A model generated the notes under the pieces. The model searched no databases. It was given only the letters and a program-made list of their open reading frames with translations, and had not been told where the DNA came from. This document shows positions 1 to 8,341 of a stretch of DNA of 15,244 nt, one piece after another. Each line of letters starts with the position of its first letter. The first letter of the stretch is position 1. A program made the translations under genes and the position numbers. This DNA comes from Lachnospiraceae bacterium (lineage in GTDB: Bacteria > Bacillota > Clostridia > Lachnospirales > Lachnospiraceae), in assembly GCA_009774625.1 (NCBI GenBank), contig VSOB01000069.1:1-15244 (forward strand). The letters are read 5' to 3'.

Positions 1-546
1 GCCAGGGGCAGGGAGATCGTGCGGCTGCATACCGGGGATCCCTGTCTGTATGGTGCCATTCAGGAACAGATGGACGGACTTCGGGCACGGGGAATCGGAT
101 TTGAGGTCTGTCCCGGTGTCAGCAGTTTCTGCGGGGCGGCCGCGTCACTGAAAACAGAGTATACATTGCCGGGATTGACTCAGTCAGTCATCATCACACG
201 GGCGGAAGGCAGGACGAAAGTGCCGGAGCGGTTGGCGGCTCTGGCGGCCCACGGCGTGTCTATGGTGCTTTTTCTGAGTGCGGGACTGCTGAAACAGGTA
301 CGGGAAGAGCTGCTGGCTGGCGCTTATACAAAAGATACTCCCTGTGCCATTGTATACAAGGCTACCTGGGAAGAAGAAAAGATTGTCAGAGGCACACTGG
401 ACCGGCTGCCGGAAATGGCAGAGGAAAACGGCATTGACAGGACGGCGCTGATCCTGGTGGGGGACTTTTTAAACGGCGCTTATGAATTGTCCCGTTTGTA
501 TGCCCCTGATTTTTCCACCGGGTTTCGGACAGGGACAAAGCCCTGA
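1..546 (+). CDS. cbiF: Cobalt-precorrin-4 C11-methyltransferase, 5'-truncated by the window edge
   Basis: This is the 3' part of a SAM-dependent methyltransferase that adds the C11 methyl group to cobalt-precorrin-4 in the cytoplasm. The frame is open from base 1. The GTG at 19 is an internal valine (V-R-L-H-T-G-D-P), not a start, because the conserved core of the tetrapyrrole methylase fold begins before it. Visible family features are RLHTGDPxLYGA, the CPGVSS segment, TLPGLTQ, and EGRTKVPE, which is typical of CbiF/CobM. About 181 residues remain of a usual 250 or so. It ends in TGA 21 nt before cbiG, as expected for one operon. CobM is the aerobic counterpart; the neighbouring cbiG supports the anaerobic name. 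Confidence 0.93.
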   Translation, partial: ARGREIVRLHTGDPCLYGAIQEQMDGLRARGIGFEVCPGVSSFCGAAASLKTEYTLPGLTQSVIITRAEGRTKVPERLAALAAHGVSMVLFLSAGLLKQVREELLAGAYTKDTPCAIVYKATWEEEKIVRGTLDRLPEMAEENGIDRTALILVGDFLNGAYELSRLYAPDFSTGFRTGTKP

Positions 547-567
547 AGGCAAAAGGAGAAAGCCGGG

Positions 568-1677
568 ATGATACGGATCGGTATTGTGGCATGTTCTGAG
601 CGGGGCGGCAGGCTTGCCAGACGGCTGCTTGCGGCATTTCAGGAAAAGAAAACAAAGGACGGGACCGAACTGGAAGCGGAAGGGTATCTGCCCCAAAGAT
701 ATCCGATGGAAGGTATGGGTTCTTTTGACAGTCTGCATGAGATCACAGGCAGATTGTTCCGGACAAGGGATATTCTGTTGTTTGTAGGAGCCTGCGGGAT
801 CGCAGTACGGGCGGTTGCCCCTTACATAGAGAGCAAGCTGACAGATCCGGGCGTAGTGGCGGTGGATGAATGCGGCACATTTGTGGTTTCTCTTTTGTCC
901 GGCCATGTGGGCGGAGCCAACGCCTTTACAGAGATTGTGGCGCATATTCTGGATGCCGTGCCTGTAATTACCACAGCCACGGACAGAAACGGTGTTTTTG
1001 CCGTGGACGAATGGGCGGCCCGGCAGGGGCTGCGGATCATGGAGCCAAAGACTGCCGCAGAGATTTCGGTCCGTCTGCTTGCCGGGGAAACAGTGGGATT
1101 CTTCTCTTCGCTTCCCGTTTCGGGAAAGCTGCCGGATGGGCTTTTACGGCTGTCGGCAAAGGGAGGAACCGGGCCGGAAAGGGGCTGCCGGGACAGTGTC
1201 AAAGCAGTGATTGTGGCGGCCGGTCAGCGTCCGAAGTGGGCGGCCCGTTTTCCGGTGGTCTGTCATCTGTTGCCTATGGATCTGGTGGTGGGCATGGGCT
1301 GCAGAAAGGGCAAATCCTTTGCCGAGCTGGAGGCTTTTTTGCTCCATGTTTTGGAGCAGTATCATCTGTCTGTAGGACGGGTGGGGATGCTTTGTTCCAT
1401 CGATAAAAAATCCGGGGAAGAGGGACTGCAGAGGCTGGCTGCTTCCCTGGGCGTACCCTTTCGGACCTATCCGGCAGAGCAGCTTTCCCAGGTATCCGGC
1501 AGCTTTGCCCATTCTGATTTTACAAAGGCCCATATAGGTGTGGACAATGTGTGTGAACGGAGTGCCTGCCTGGGCAGTGGGAACGGGAGACGGCTGGTGG
1601 AGAAACAGAGCGAAAACGGCATGACCCTTGCGGTCTGTGAGAGGACACTGCATCCGGGGTTTGAGACTCGGTTATGA
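568..1677 (+). CDS. cbiG: Cobalt-precorrin-5A hydrolase (CbiG)
   Basis: This 369-residue protein matches CbiG, which opens the delta-lactone of cobalt-precorrin-5A and releases the extruded two-carbon fragment as acetaldehyde. It is a marker of the anaerobic pathway. The N-terminal and middle regions carry FVGACGIAVRAVAP and the signature LLSGHVGGAN at residues 109-118, followed by ITTATDRNGVFAVD. The C-terminal CbiG/CobE-like domain starts near VVGMGCRKGKS and ends with the family's cysteine/glycine-rich AHIGVDNVCERSA region. The ATG at 568 is preceded by AAAGGAG at 552-558. Length is normal and no frame is broken. An alternative ATG at 1674 overlaps its stop but opens only a 29-codon frame. 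Confidence 0.95.
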   Translation: MIRIGIVACSERGGRLARRLLAAFQEKKTKDGTELEAEGYLPQRYPMEGMGSFDSLHEITGRLFRTRDILLFVGACGIAVRAVAPYIESKLTDPGVVAVDECGTFVVSLLSGHVGGANAFTEIVAHILDAVPVITTATDRNGVFAVDEWAARQGLRIMEPKTAAEISVRLLAGETVGFFSSLPVSGKLPDGLLRLSAKGGTGPERGCRDSVKAVIVAAGQRPKWAARFPVVCHLLPMDLVVGMGCRKGKSFAELEAFLLHVLEQYHLSVGRVGMLCSIDKKSGEEGLQRLAASLGVPFRTYPAEQLSQVSGSFAHSDFTKAHIGVDNVCERSACLGSGNGRRLVEKQSENGMTLAVCERTLHPGFETRL

Positions 1678-1714
1678 GTACAGTAGAAAATGAGTCGGTT
1701 AAAGAGGAAAGAAT

Positions 1715-3307
1715 ATGTGTTTGTATATCGTGGGAATCGGTCCGGGGAAACCGGAAGGCATGACTCTGGAAGCGGAAGCGGTTCTGGAGAACTGTGAAAT
1801 TATAGTCGGTTATACGGTTTATACCGGGCTTTTGAAGGATCGTTTTCCGGAAAAGGAATATTACAGCACTCCCATGAAACAGGAAATAGAACGGTGCCGG
1901 TGGGCGCTTCGTCAGGCGGCAGACGGAAAGGAAACCGCGTTGGTTTGCAGCGGGGATGCAGGGATCTATGGTCTTGCCGGTCTGGTTTTTCAGCTTTCCG
2001 GGGAAATGGAGGAGTCTCCTGAGATCAGAGTGATTCCAGGGGTGACGGCAGCCAGCAGCGGAGGAGCGCTTCTGGGAGCGCCTCTTGGGCATGATTTTGC
2101 GGTGATCAGTCTGAGTGATCTGCTGACCGATCCGGCGGTGATCGCCGACCGGCTGCGGTTTGCCGCCAAGGGAGACATGGTTCTATGTCTGTACAATCCT
2201 TCCAGCAAAAAGCGGGCGGATCATCTGAAAGCCGCCTGTGATATCATATTGGCATACCGCAGTCCGGAAACAGTCTGCGGATATGCAAAAAATATCGGAC
2301 GGGAGGGGGAAGTCACAGGGATACTTTCCCTGAGAGAGCTGCGGGAATTTCAGACAGATATGTTTACCACAGTTTATATCGGCAGCTCTTCCACACTTCG
2401 GGTGGGAGACCATATGGTAACGCCGCGGGGATACCGGATGGTGCGGCCAGGTCCCTGTGAAACAAAGGCCGGTACGTTACAGGAGAACAGGGCTGCGGTT
2501 TCCGGCAGGGTGATCATTTTCGGAGGCACCACTGAAGGAAGGCTTTTGTATGAACATTGCAGGGAACAGGGCATACCCGTATCGGTCTATGTGGCCACCG
2601 CCTACGGCTGCCGGATACTGGAAAGCCGGGATGGGCCGGAGAGCGGAGCGGAAAATAAGAGAAATGAAAAAGCGGAACAGGAGCGGATCCATACAGGCAG
2701 ACTGACCCGGTCGGAAATGGAGGCGGCCATGCGCCGGGAGAGAGCCTTTTTGGTACTGGACGCCACCCATCCTTTCGCACTGGAGGCTACGGAGAACATA
2801 CGGGCTGCCTGCGGGACGCTGGGGATACCCTGCCACAGAATCCGGCGGGAGCTGCCGGAGCCGGACGATACGCCGGAAACACTCTGTTTTGACAGTATTG
2901 AAGGGGTGGTTTCCTATCTGAAAAACCGGGAAGGCAATATACTGGTGACAACCGGGAGCAAAGACTTGTTTCTGTATACGGCGCTACCGGATTATCAGAA
3001 ACGGCTGTATGTAAGGGTTCTGCCGGATGTGGAAACCATCGCCGCCTGTATGGGGCTTGGCATTACAGGCAGGCATCTGTCTGCCATGCAGGGGCCTTTT
3101 TCCGAAGAGATGAACATCGGATACATCCGGGAATTTTCCATCAGGTGGGTGGTGACGAAGCAGTCCGGGGCAGTGGGCGGTTTTTATGAAAAACAGAATG
3201 CGGCCAGACGTACCGGCGCGGCGCTTCTGGTCATCCGGAAAAAAAATAAGAAAGAAACAGGCATTGGCCTGAAAGAAGCAATAGAGATATTGGAGGAGTT
3301 GAAATGA
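1715..3307 (+). CDS. cbiHJ: Fused cobalt-factor III C17-methyltransferase and cobalt-precorrin-6A reductase (CbiH-CbiJ)
   Basis: This is a 530-residue two-enzyme fusion. Residues 1 to about 245 are CbiH/CobJ, the SAM-dependent ring-contraction methyltransferase, with VGIGPGKPEGMT at the N-terminus, CSGDAGIYGLAG, IPGVTAAS and CLYNPSSKKRA. From V266 a second domain begins with IIFGGTTEGR (268-276), the nucleotide-binding start of CbiJ/CobK, which reduces cobalt-precorrin-6A with a nicotinamide cofactor. It also has LDATHPFALEATENI and TTGSKDL. A linker of about 20 residues joins the halves. Residues 303-326 of the CbiJ half form a very charged stretch rich in E, K and R that looks like an insertion. 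The ATG at 1715 has AGAGGAAAG at 1703-1711. The stop overlaps the next start as ATGA, which suggests translational coupling. There is no stop or frameshift between the domains. Confidence 0.93.
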   Translation: MCLYIVGIGPGKPEGMTLEAEAVLENCEIIVGYTVYTGLLKDRFPEKEYYSTPMKQEIERCRWALRQAADGKETALVCSGDAGIYGLAGLVFQLSGEMEESPEIRVIPGVTAASSGGALLGAPLGHDFAVISLSDLLTDPAVIADRLRFAAKGDMVLCLYNPSSKKRADHLKAACDIILAYRSPETVCGYAKNIGREGEVTGILSLRELREFQTDMFTTVYIGSSSTLRVGDHMVTPRGYRMVRPGPCETKAGTLQENRAAVSGRVIIFGGTTEGRLLYEHCREQGIPVSVYVATAYGCRILESRDGPESGAENKRNEKAEQERIHTGRLTRSEMEAAMRRERAFLVLDATHPFALEATENIRAACGTLGIPCHRIRRELPEPDDTPETLCFDSIEGVVSYLKNREGNILVTTGSKDLFLYTALPDYQKRLYVRVLPDVETIAACMGLGITGRHLSAMQGPFSEEMNIGYIREFSIRWVVTKQSGAVGGFYEKQNAARRTGAALLVIRKKNKKETGIGLKEAIEILEELK

Positions 3308-4530
3308 GCAAGCATATCAGTATCGTGGGAATCGGTATGGGGAATCCGAATCTGCTGACCAAAGAAGCGAGATGTGCCCTGCTGGAGGCGGATCTGATCA
3401 TCGGGGCAAAGCGGATGCGGGGTACACTGCCTAAAAACTGTAAGGGGCAGTATCAGGAAACCTGTGACGGCAAAGAGATTTTGTCGATGATCGAGCAGGC
3501 GCAGGGTGAGCATATTGCCATTTGCATGTCGGGGGACAGCGGTTTTTTCAGTGGCACAAAAGGTATCTTGTCTCTGCTGGAGAAACGATATGAGGTTCAG
3601 ATTATGGCGGGCATTTCCAGTATCTCGTATCTGTCGGCTAAAAGCGGCATTGCCTGGCAGGATGCCTGTATCGTCAGTCTGCATGGCAGAAAGGAAAACT
3701 GGATACAGGCGGTAAAAACCCACGAAAAGACATTTCTTCTGATGGGAGGCAGTCTGCGGGGCATTGTGGAAAAATTGTGTATGGCCGGGCTGGATACCTG
3801 TATGCTGACGATCGGTATCCGTCTGTCTTATCCGGACGAAAAGATCGTTACGGCTATGGCCGGTGAGCTGATGGAAAAGAAAGAGCGTCTGGATGAGCTG
3901 GAGCATGCGTTGAGTGTTTTGTTTATCCTGAATGAACAGTCTGCCTGCGCCTCAGCTTCTTTTGGGATTTCGGATGAGGAGTTTATCCGTGGGCAGGCGC
4001 CTATGACCAAAAGTGAAGTGCGTGCGGTAACAATGAGCAGGCTGCATCTGAAAGAAAACGCCATTGCCTATGACATCGGGGCCGGGACCGGTTCTGTTTC
4101 CGTGGAGATGGCGGCACAGGCCTGGCGCGGCAATGTCTATGCGATTGAAAGCAGTTCCCGTGCTCTTGAACTGCTGCGGGCCAACAAAGAAAAATTTATT
4201 GCGGACAATCTGGAAATCGTGGAAGGCAACGCTCCGGATGCCCTGGCGCCCTTGCCTGCTCCGGATGCAGTATTTATCGGCGGAAGCAGACGGGAAAAGG
4301 AAGGTATCCTGAAAGCGGTGCTGTCCAAAAATGCCAGAGTACATATTGTGATGAATCTGATCTCCCTGGAGTCGCTCAGTGAAGTGCTGGAACTGGTGAA
4401 AAAATATCATCTGGAGCATATGGAAATCACGCAGATCACGGCAGTGAGAGGACGGGAGATCGCAGGCCAGCATCTGATGGACGGTCAGAATCCGGTCTTT
4501 ATTATATCTGCGGACGGCAGTGGGCTGTAA
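3304..4530 (+). CDS. cbiET: Fused cobalt-precorrin-7 C5-methyltransferase and C15-methyltransferase/decarboxylase (CbiE-CbiT, CobL-type)
   Basis: This 408-residue fusion has the layout of aerobic CobL, with both methylases in one chain. Residues 1 to about 200 are a tetrapyrrole methylase (CbiE): VGIGMGNPNLLTKEA at the N-terminus, CMSGDSGFFSGTKG and the AGISSISYL region. Residues from about 220 are a class I methyltransferase (CbiT) with the SAM-binding DIGAGTGS at 257-264, the acidic IESS strand end, and a FIGGS strand. CbiE methylates C5. CbiT methylates C15 and decarboxylates the acetate side chain at C12. The start shares ATGA with the end of cbiHJ. Members of this type are common in Clostridia. 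The match is clear in both halves. Confidence 0.94.
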   Translation: MSKHISIVGIGMGNPNLLTKEARCALLEADLIIGAKRMRGTLPKNCKGQYQETCDGKEILSMIEQAQGEHIAICMSGDSGFFSGTKGILSLLEKRYEVQIMAGISSISYLSAKSGIAWQDACIVSLHGRKENWIQAVKTHEKTFLLMGGSLRGIVEKLCMAGLDTCMLTIGIRLSYPDEKIVTAMAGELMEKKERLDELEHALSVLFILNEQSACASASFGISDEEFIRGQAPMTKSEVRAVTMSRLHLKENAIAYDIGAGTGSVSVEMAAQAWRGNVYAIESSSRALELLRANKEKFIADNLEIVEGNAPDALAPLPAPDAVFIGGSRREKEGILKAVLSKNARVHIVMNLISLESLSEVLELVKKYHLEHMEITQITAVRGREIAGQHLMDGQNPVFIISADGSGL

Positions 4531-4541
4531 GAGGACGATAT

Positions 4542-5915
4542 ATGGGGACACTGACCGGGAAACGTATTATGATTGCAGGCAGCGGCAGTGGCTGCGGAAA
4601 GACAACGGCGGTCTGCGGTATCTTATATGGTCTGCAGAAACAGGGCTTGTCGGTACAGGCATGGAAGAGCGGACCGGATTACATTGATCCTATGTTCCAC
4701 AAAAAGGTGACAGGGTCCGGCAGCGGCAATCTGGATCTGTTTTTTTCCGGGAGGGACGGTGTCTGCCGTCTGCTTGCAGATAAAGAAAAACGGACGGACA
4801 TTGCGGTGGTGGAAGGCGCTATGGGCTATTATGACGGCATTGGTATGACAGAGAAAGCCAGTTGTTATGAGCTTTCGATGACTGCCGCTTTGCCGGTGGT
4901 GCTGGTGGTCAATCCGGCCGGCATGGGACAGTCGGTGTGTGCGATGATACAGGGTTTTCTGAATTACAGACAGCCCAATCGGATCGTCGGCATTTTGTTC
5001 AATCAGATTTCATCCTCCAGATATGCCGTGTTGAAACCCTGCGTGGAGGAAATGGGCCTGAAAGCGGTGGGATTTATTCCCAGACAGGATATTTTTGTAG
5101 TAAAGAGCAGGCATCTTGGCCTGGTGACGGCAGATGAAGTCGCAGGATTTTACGAAAAGCTGGAACGGTTTTATCGGCAGATCGAAAATACGATAGACTG
5201 GGAACTTTTGTCTGTGCTGGCAGGTTCGGCAGAGCCGGCCGTTTTTCCGGACGAGCCTGTATCCGATCAGAAGCAGGAGCTATGTATCGGCGTAGCCAGG
5301 GATGAAGCCTTCTGCTTTTTTTATGAGGACAATTTCCGGTATCTGGAACGGATGGGTTGTCGGGTCGTCTGTTTCAGTCCCCTCAGAGAGAAGTGTCTGC
5401 CGGATGGGACAGACGGACTCTGGCTCTGCGGAGGATATCCGGAACTGTATGCCGGTGATCTGTCCCGTAACCTGGAAATGCGGCGGGCCGTCAGGGATGC
5501 GGTACGCTCCGGTATGCCCTGCATTGCGGAATGTGGCGGTTTTCTGTATCTGCAGGAAAGCCTGATGGGGGAAACGGGAGCTTTGCATGAAATGACAGGG
5601 GTATTTTCAGGGCATGGATTCAGGAAAAACAGGCTGGAGCGATTTGGATACATTGAACTGTCTTTGCAGGAAGGGCGTCTGTTCGGACGGGAGCAGATGA
5701 ACCTGCGTGCCCATGAATTTCACTATTATGACTGCAGTGATCCGGGAAGTGCATTTCTGGCAAAAAAAGCATCCGGAGAAAGCAGGTGGATGACAGGAGC
5801 GGCAGGAGATACGCTGTATGCGGGATTTCCCCATATTTATCTGGAAGGAAACCCGGCATTTGCGGAAGGGTTTCTGGAACAGGCAAAATGCTACCGCAAA
5901 AAAAGACAACATTAA
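4542..5915 (+). CDS. cbiA: Cobyrinate a,c-diamide synthase (CbiA)
   Basis: This ATP- and glutamine-dependent amidotransferase converts cobyrinate to its a,c-diamide. It has 457 residues, normal for the family. The N-terminal dethiobiotin-synthetase-like domain carries the P-loop GSGSGCGKTT at 13-22, then SGPDYIDP and VVEGAMGYYDG. The C-terminal class I glutamine amidotransferase domain has WLCGGYPELY, the nucleophile cysteine in AECGGF (C331), and a late histidine in FPHIYLEGNP (H431). This last motif is slightly unlike the commoner HLHF form. The ATG at 4542 follows AAGAGGA at 4529-4535, which overlaps the cbiET stop. With CbiG nearby, cobyrinate is a likelier substrate than the hydrogenobyrinate used by CobB. 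Confidence 0.95.
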   Translation: MGTLTGKRIMIAGSGSGCGKTTAVCGILYGLQKQGLSVQAWKSGPDYIDPMFHKKVTGSGSGNLDLFFSGRDGVCRLLADKEKRTDIAVVEGAMGYYDGIGMTEKASCYELSMTAALPVVLVVNPAGMGQSVCAMIQGFLNYRQPNRIVGILFNQISSSRYAVLKPCVEEMGLKAVGFIPRQDIFVVKSRHLGLVTADEVAGFYEKLERFYRQIENTIDWELLSVLAGSAEPAVFPDEPVSDQKQELCIGVARDEAFCFFYEDNFRYLERMGCRVVCFSPLREKCLPDGTDGLWLCGGYPELYAGDLSRNLEMRRAVRDAVRSGMPCIAECGGFLYLQESLMGETGALHEMTGVFSGHGFRKNRLERFGYIELSLQEGRLFGREQMNLRAHEFHYYDCSDPGSAFLAKKASGESRWMTGAAGDTLYAGFPHIYLEGNPAFAEGFLEQAKCYRKKRQH

Positions 5916-5920
5916 GACAG

Positions 5921-5930
5921 GAAAGGAAGG
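5921..5930 (+). promoter_or_regulatory. Ribosome binding site that fixes the TTG start of cobT
   Basis: The purine run GAAAGGAAGG lies 6 nt before TTG at 5937. There is no ATG in the right frame near it; the next in-frame ATG, at 6060, would remove about 41 conserved N-terminal residues. This site therefore supports the TTG start. Confidence 0.7.
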
Positions 5931-5936
5931 CTGAGG

Positions 5937-7004
5937 TTGGAATCTTATTATCCTTATGAAAGGCTTGGAAAGGCAATCAGTCAGGAGGCTGAGAGAGAGG
6001 CGCAGGAACGATGGGACGGGGTGGCCAAGCCGCTGCACGGCCTGGGCAGGCTGGAAGATATGCTGGTCAGGATCGCAGGCATCCAGGGAACGGCGGATGT
6101 GGATGTGAGCAGGCGGGCCATACTGGTGTTCTGCGCAGACAACGGTATAACGGCCCAGGGGATAACACAGACGGACAGCCATGTGACAGCTTTGGTAGCG
6201 GATAACATAGCAAAGGGAAAGGCCAGTGTGAACCGGATGTGTCAAAGCAGCAAAACAGATGTATTTGCCATTGATATGGGCATCCGGGATACTATCCATG
6301 CTCCCGGAATGATTTCCTGCAGGATTGCAGACGGTACAAAGGATTTTTCCGAAGAACCGGCCATGAGCCGGGAAGAGGTGATCCGGGCAGTGGATACGGG
6401 AATCCGGCTGGTAAAGGAATTCAGGGACCGGGGCTATACCATACTGGGGACCGGGGAAATGGGAATCGGCAATACCACGACTGCCGGTGCAGTGGCGGCA
6501 GCGCTTCTGCACCTGCCTGCCAGGGAGATGGCCGGACGAGGGGCCGGCCTTTCGGACGAGGGGCTTTGCAGAAAACGGAACGTGATCGACGAAGCGGTGC
6601 GCAGATACCGGCTATGGGAAAAACCTCCGCTGGAAGTGCTGGCCTGTGTGGGCGGATTTGATATAGCAGGAATGGCAGGCGCCTTCATCGGAGGCTGTAT
6701 GTATGGGATTCCTGTTGTGATCGATGGGATGATATCGGCAGTGGCAGCGTTGGCGGCTTCCATGCTCTGTGAACGGGCGTCCGGCTGTATGCTGGCTTCT
6801 CATATGAGCAGGGAGTCTTGTATGCGGCCTGTGATGGAGCGCCTGGGCCTTGTTCCGCTGATTGATGCTTCTCTTGCGCTGGGAGAGGGGACCGGAGCCG
6901 CACTTTTGTTTCCCATGCTGGATATGGCCCGGCAGGTCTACCGGAGTGAGGAAACCTTTGAAAAGATTCAGATTGCCAGGTACAGAAAGTTTGAGGAGAT
7001 ATAA
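5937..7004 (+). CDS. cobT: Nicotinate-nucleotide--dimethylbenzimidazole phosphoribosyltransferase (CobT)
   Basis: CobT transfers phosphoribose from nicotinate mononucleotide to the lower-ligand base, giving an alpha-riboside 5'-phosphate for the nucleotide loop. The 355-residue protein has the usual length. It shows CADNGIT near residue 64, the family motif GTGEMGIGNTTTAGAV, GRGAGLSDEG, and the catalytic glutamate in LGEGTGAAL. With the TTG start chosen here that residue is E317, the same number as the known catalytic glutamate of the Salmonella enzyme. It sits 21 nt after cbiA and abuts cobU. The native base could be dimethylbenzimidazole or another benzimidazole or purine; the sequence does not decide this. 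Confidence 0.95.
   Translation: MESYYPYERLGKAISQEAEREAQERWDGVAKPLHGLGRLEDMLVRIAGIQGTADVDVSRRAILVFCADNGITAQGITQTDSHVTALVADNIAKGKASVNRMCQSSKTDVFAIDMGIRDTIHAPGMISCRIADGTKDFSEEPAMSREEVIRAVDTGIRLVKEFRDRGYTILGTGEMGIGNTTTAGAVAAALLHLPAREMAGRGAGLSDEGLCRKRNVIDEAVRRYRLWEKPPLEVLACVGGFDIAGMAGAFIGGCMYGIPVVIDGMISAVAALAASMLCERASGCMLASHMSRESCMRPVMERLGLVPLIDASLALGEGTGAALLFPMLDMARQVYRSEETFEKIQIARYRKFEEI
6993..6998 (+). promoter_or_regulatory. Ribosome binding site for the TTG start of cobU
   Basis: GAGGAG lies inside the last codons of cobT, 6 nt before TTG at 7005 and 9 nt before a second TTG at 7008. Either codon could be used, and they differ by one residue. No ATG is available before the P-loop. Confidence 0.65.
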
Positions 7005-7574
7005 TTGTTGTATTTGGTTACGGGAGGCTGCGGCAGCGGAAAATCGGAATATGCGGAAGAGCTGGTCTGCAGGCTTGCCAGAAGAGACGGCATAGCCGGA
7101 AAACTGTATCTGGCCACGATGGAATCGGACGGCCGGGAAGCGGCAGAGCGCATTGCGCGTCACAGACGGCTGCGGCAGGGAAAGGGGTTTATGACTGCGG
7201 AATCTCCCTATGGTTTCCGGGACAGCCGCCTGCCTGCCCTTTGCCCCCGGGGAAAGCAGGAAGATACCATTGTTTTGCTGGAGTGTATGTCCAATCTGCT
7301 GGCCAATCTGATGTTTTCCGGCGGGATGGATGCAGGGGCTGCCGCAGAAGAGATACTTGCCCGCACAGAAGAGGCGCGAAAATGCTATCGGCATATCGTT
7401 GTGGTCACCAATGAAATCTTTTCCGACGGAAGCAGGTATACGGGAGAGACGGAGGCATACTGCCGTGCTCTTGGTTGGGTGAACCGGTTTCTGGCGGAGA
7501 ATGCGGATGTTTTCTGTGAAGTGGTTTATTCCATTCCGGTGTTTTTGAAAGGAGAGACGGCGTGTCGGTTTTAA
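7005..7574 (+). CDS. cobU: Adenosylcobinamide kinase / adenosylcobinamide-phosphate guanylyltransferase (CobU)
   Basis: CobU phosphorylates adenosylcobinamide and transfers GMP from GTP, giving adenosylcobinamide-GDP for CobS. This 189-residue copy has an intact P-loop, GGCGSGKS at 7-14. It also has a histidine in ERIARHRR (H53) that matches the position of the GMP-carrying histidine known from Salmonella CobU, and an ECMSNLLANLMF strand. It is unusual further on. The family motif NEVGxGIVP is replaced by NEIFSDGSRYTGET, so the third quarter of the protein is divergent. The end (VVYSIPVFLKG) again fits the family. The start is TTG at 7005, or 7008, after GAGGAG. It overlaps cobS by 13 bp. A second CobU-like gene follows cobS. 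Confidence 0.9.
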   Translation: MLYLVTGGCGSGKSEYAEELVCRLARRDGIAGKLYLATMESDGREAAERIARHRRLRQGKGFMTAESPYGFRDSRLPALCPRGKQEDTIVLLECMSNLLANLMFSGGMDAGAAAEEILARTEEARKCYRHIVVVTNEIFSDGSRYTGETEAYCRALGWVNRFLAENADVFCEVVYSIPVFLKGETACRF

Positions 7575-8341
7575 AAAGTCTGTGTCTGGCATGTTCTATG
7601 TATTCCAGAATCCCGGTGCCAAAGGTGGCATGGGAAGAGAAAAATATGAGATATGTGCTCTGTTTTTTCCCCTGGATCGGCATTGTGACCGGAGGGGGAA
7701 TGTACGGGCTGTGGAGACTTCGGTCCCTTTTGAGTGTATTTATCCCGTTTCCGGTGTTTGTGCTGACGGGGACTGTCCTGCCGGTGCTGATTTCCGGCGG
7801 CATCCATATGGATGGTTTCCTGGATACGATGGATGCTCTGCATTCCTGCCGCAGCAGGGAAAAAAAGCTGGAAATTATGAAAGACCCGCATACAGGCGCC
7901 TTTGCCTGCATCAGTCTGGTCTGTGAAATGGCGCTTTATGGAGCGGCACTTTATCTTTTGCTGGACGATCGTCAGGTCCTGTTTCTGGGCATCGGTTTTT
8001 TTCTGTCCAGGGCGCTCAGTGCTTTTGCCCTGATTACGATGAAGAATGCAAGAGGAGAAGGTATGGCTTATACGTTTTCCTCTGCTGCAGACCGCAGGAT
8101 CGTACTGGGGGTTTTGTCGCTCTGGATCTTTCTGGCGGCGCTGGCTTCCTGTTTTTTGTATGGCATTTGCGGCACAGGCTGTGTGGCAGTCAGCCTTCTG
8201 GTGTTTTTTTATTATGAATCTATGGCTGACAGACAGTTCGGAGGCCTGACGGGAGATCTGGCGGGATGGTTTGTTATCGTATATGAGTTGGTGTTTGCCT
8301 GGCTGACAGGAAGTATGGGGTATTTATGCAACTGGTTATAG
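7562..8341 (+). CDS. cobS: Adenosylcobinamide-GDP ribazoletransferase (cobalamin-5'-phosphate synthase, CobS)
   Basis: CobS is the integral membrane enzyme that joins adenosylcobinamide-GDP to alpha-ribazole or its phosphate. The 259-residue product has the family N-terminus (LACSMYSRIPVP). It also has the acidic signature GGIHMDGFLDTMDAL, then EIMKDPHTGAFA, and a late GGLTGDLAGW loop. Several hydrophobic stretches fit a multi-pass membrane protein, for example about residues 32-55, 66-80, 120-160 and 175-220. The start is GTG at 7562, 7 nt after AAAGGAG at 7548-7554. It overlaps cobU by 13 bp and the next gene by 16 bp, so the three are probably translated together. Confidence 0.95.
   Translation: MSVLKSLCLACSMYSRIPVPKVAWEEKNMRYVLCFFPWIGIVTGGGMYGLWRLRSLLSVFIPFPVFVLTGTVLPVLISGGIHMDGFLDTMDALHSCRSREKKLEIMKDPHTGAFACISLVCEMALYGAALYLLLDDRQVLFLGIGFFLSRALSAFALITMKNARGEGMAYTFSSAADRRIVLGVLSLWIFLAALASCFLYGICGTGCVAVSLLVFFYYESMADRQFGGLTGDLAGWFVIVYELVFAWLTGSMGYLCNWL

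Noticed and set aside
19..21. GTG as the start of cbiF
   Set aside because: The frame is open to base 1 and the codon falls inside the conserved VRLHTGDP segment, so the real start is before the window.
1674..1763. 29-codon frame overlapping the cbiG stop as ATGA
   Set aside because: It runs into cbiHJ in another frame, has no known motif, and cbiHJ has its own ribosome binding site and start at 1715.
5607..6512. 301-codon minus-strand frame across cbiA and cobT
   Set aside because: It is antisense to two well-supported enzymes, shows no recognisable motif, and has a composition typical of a shadow frame.
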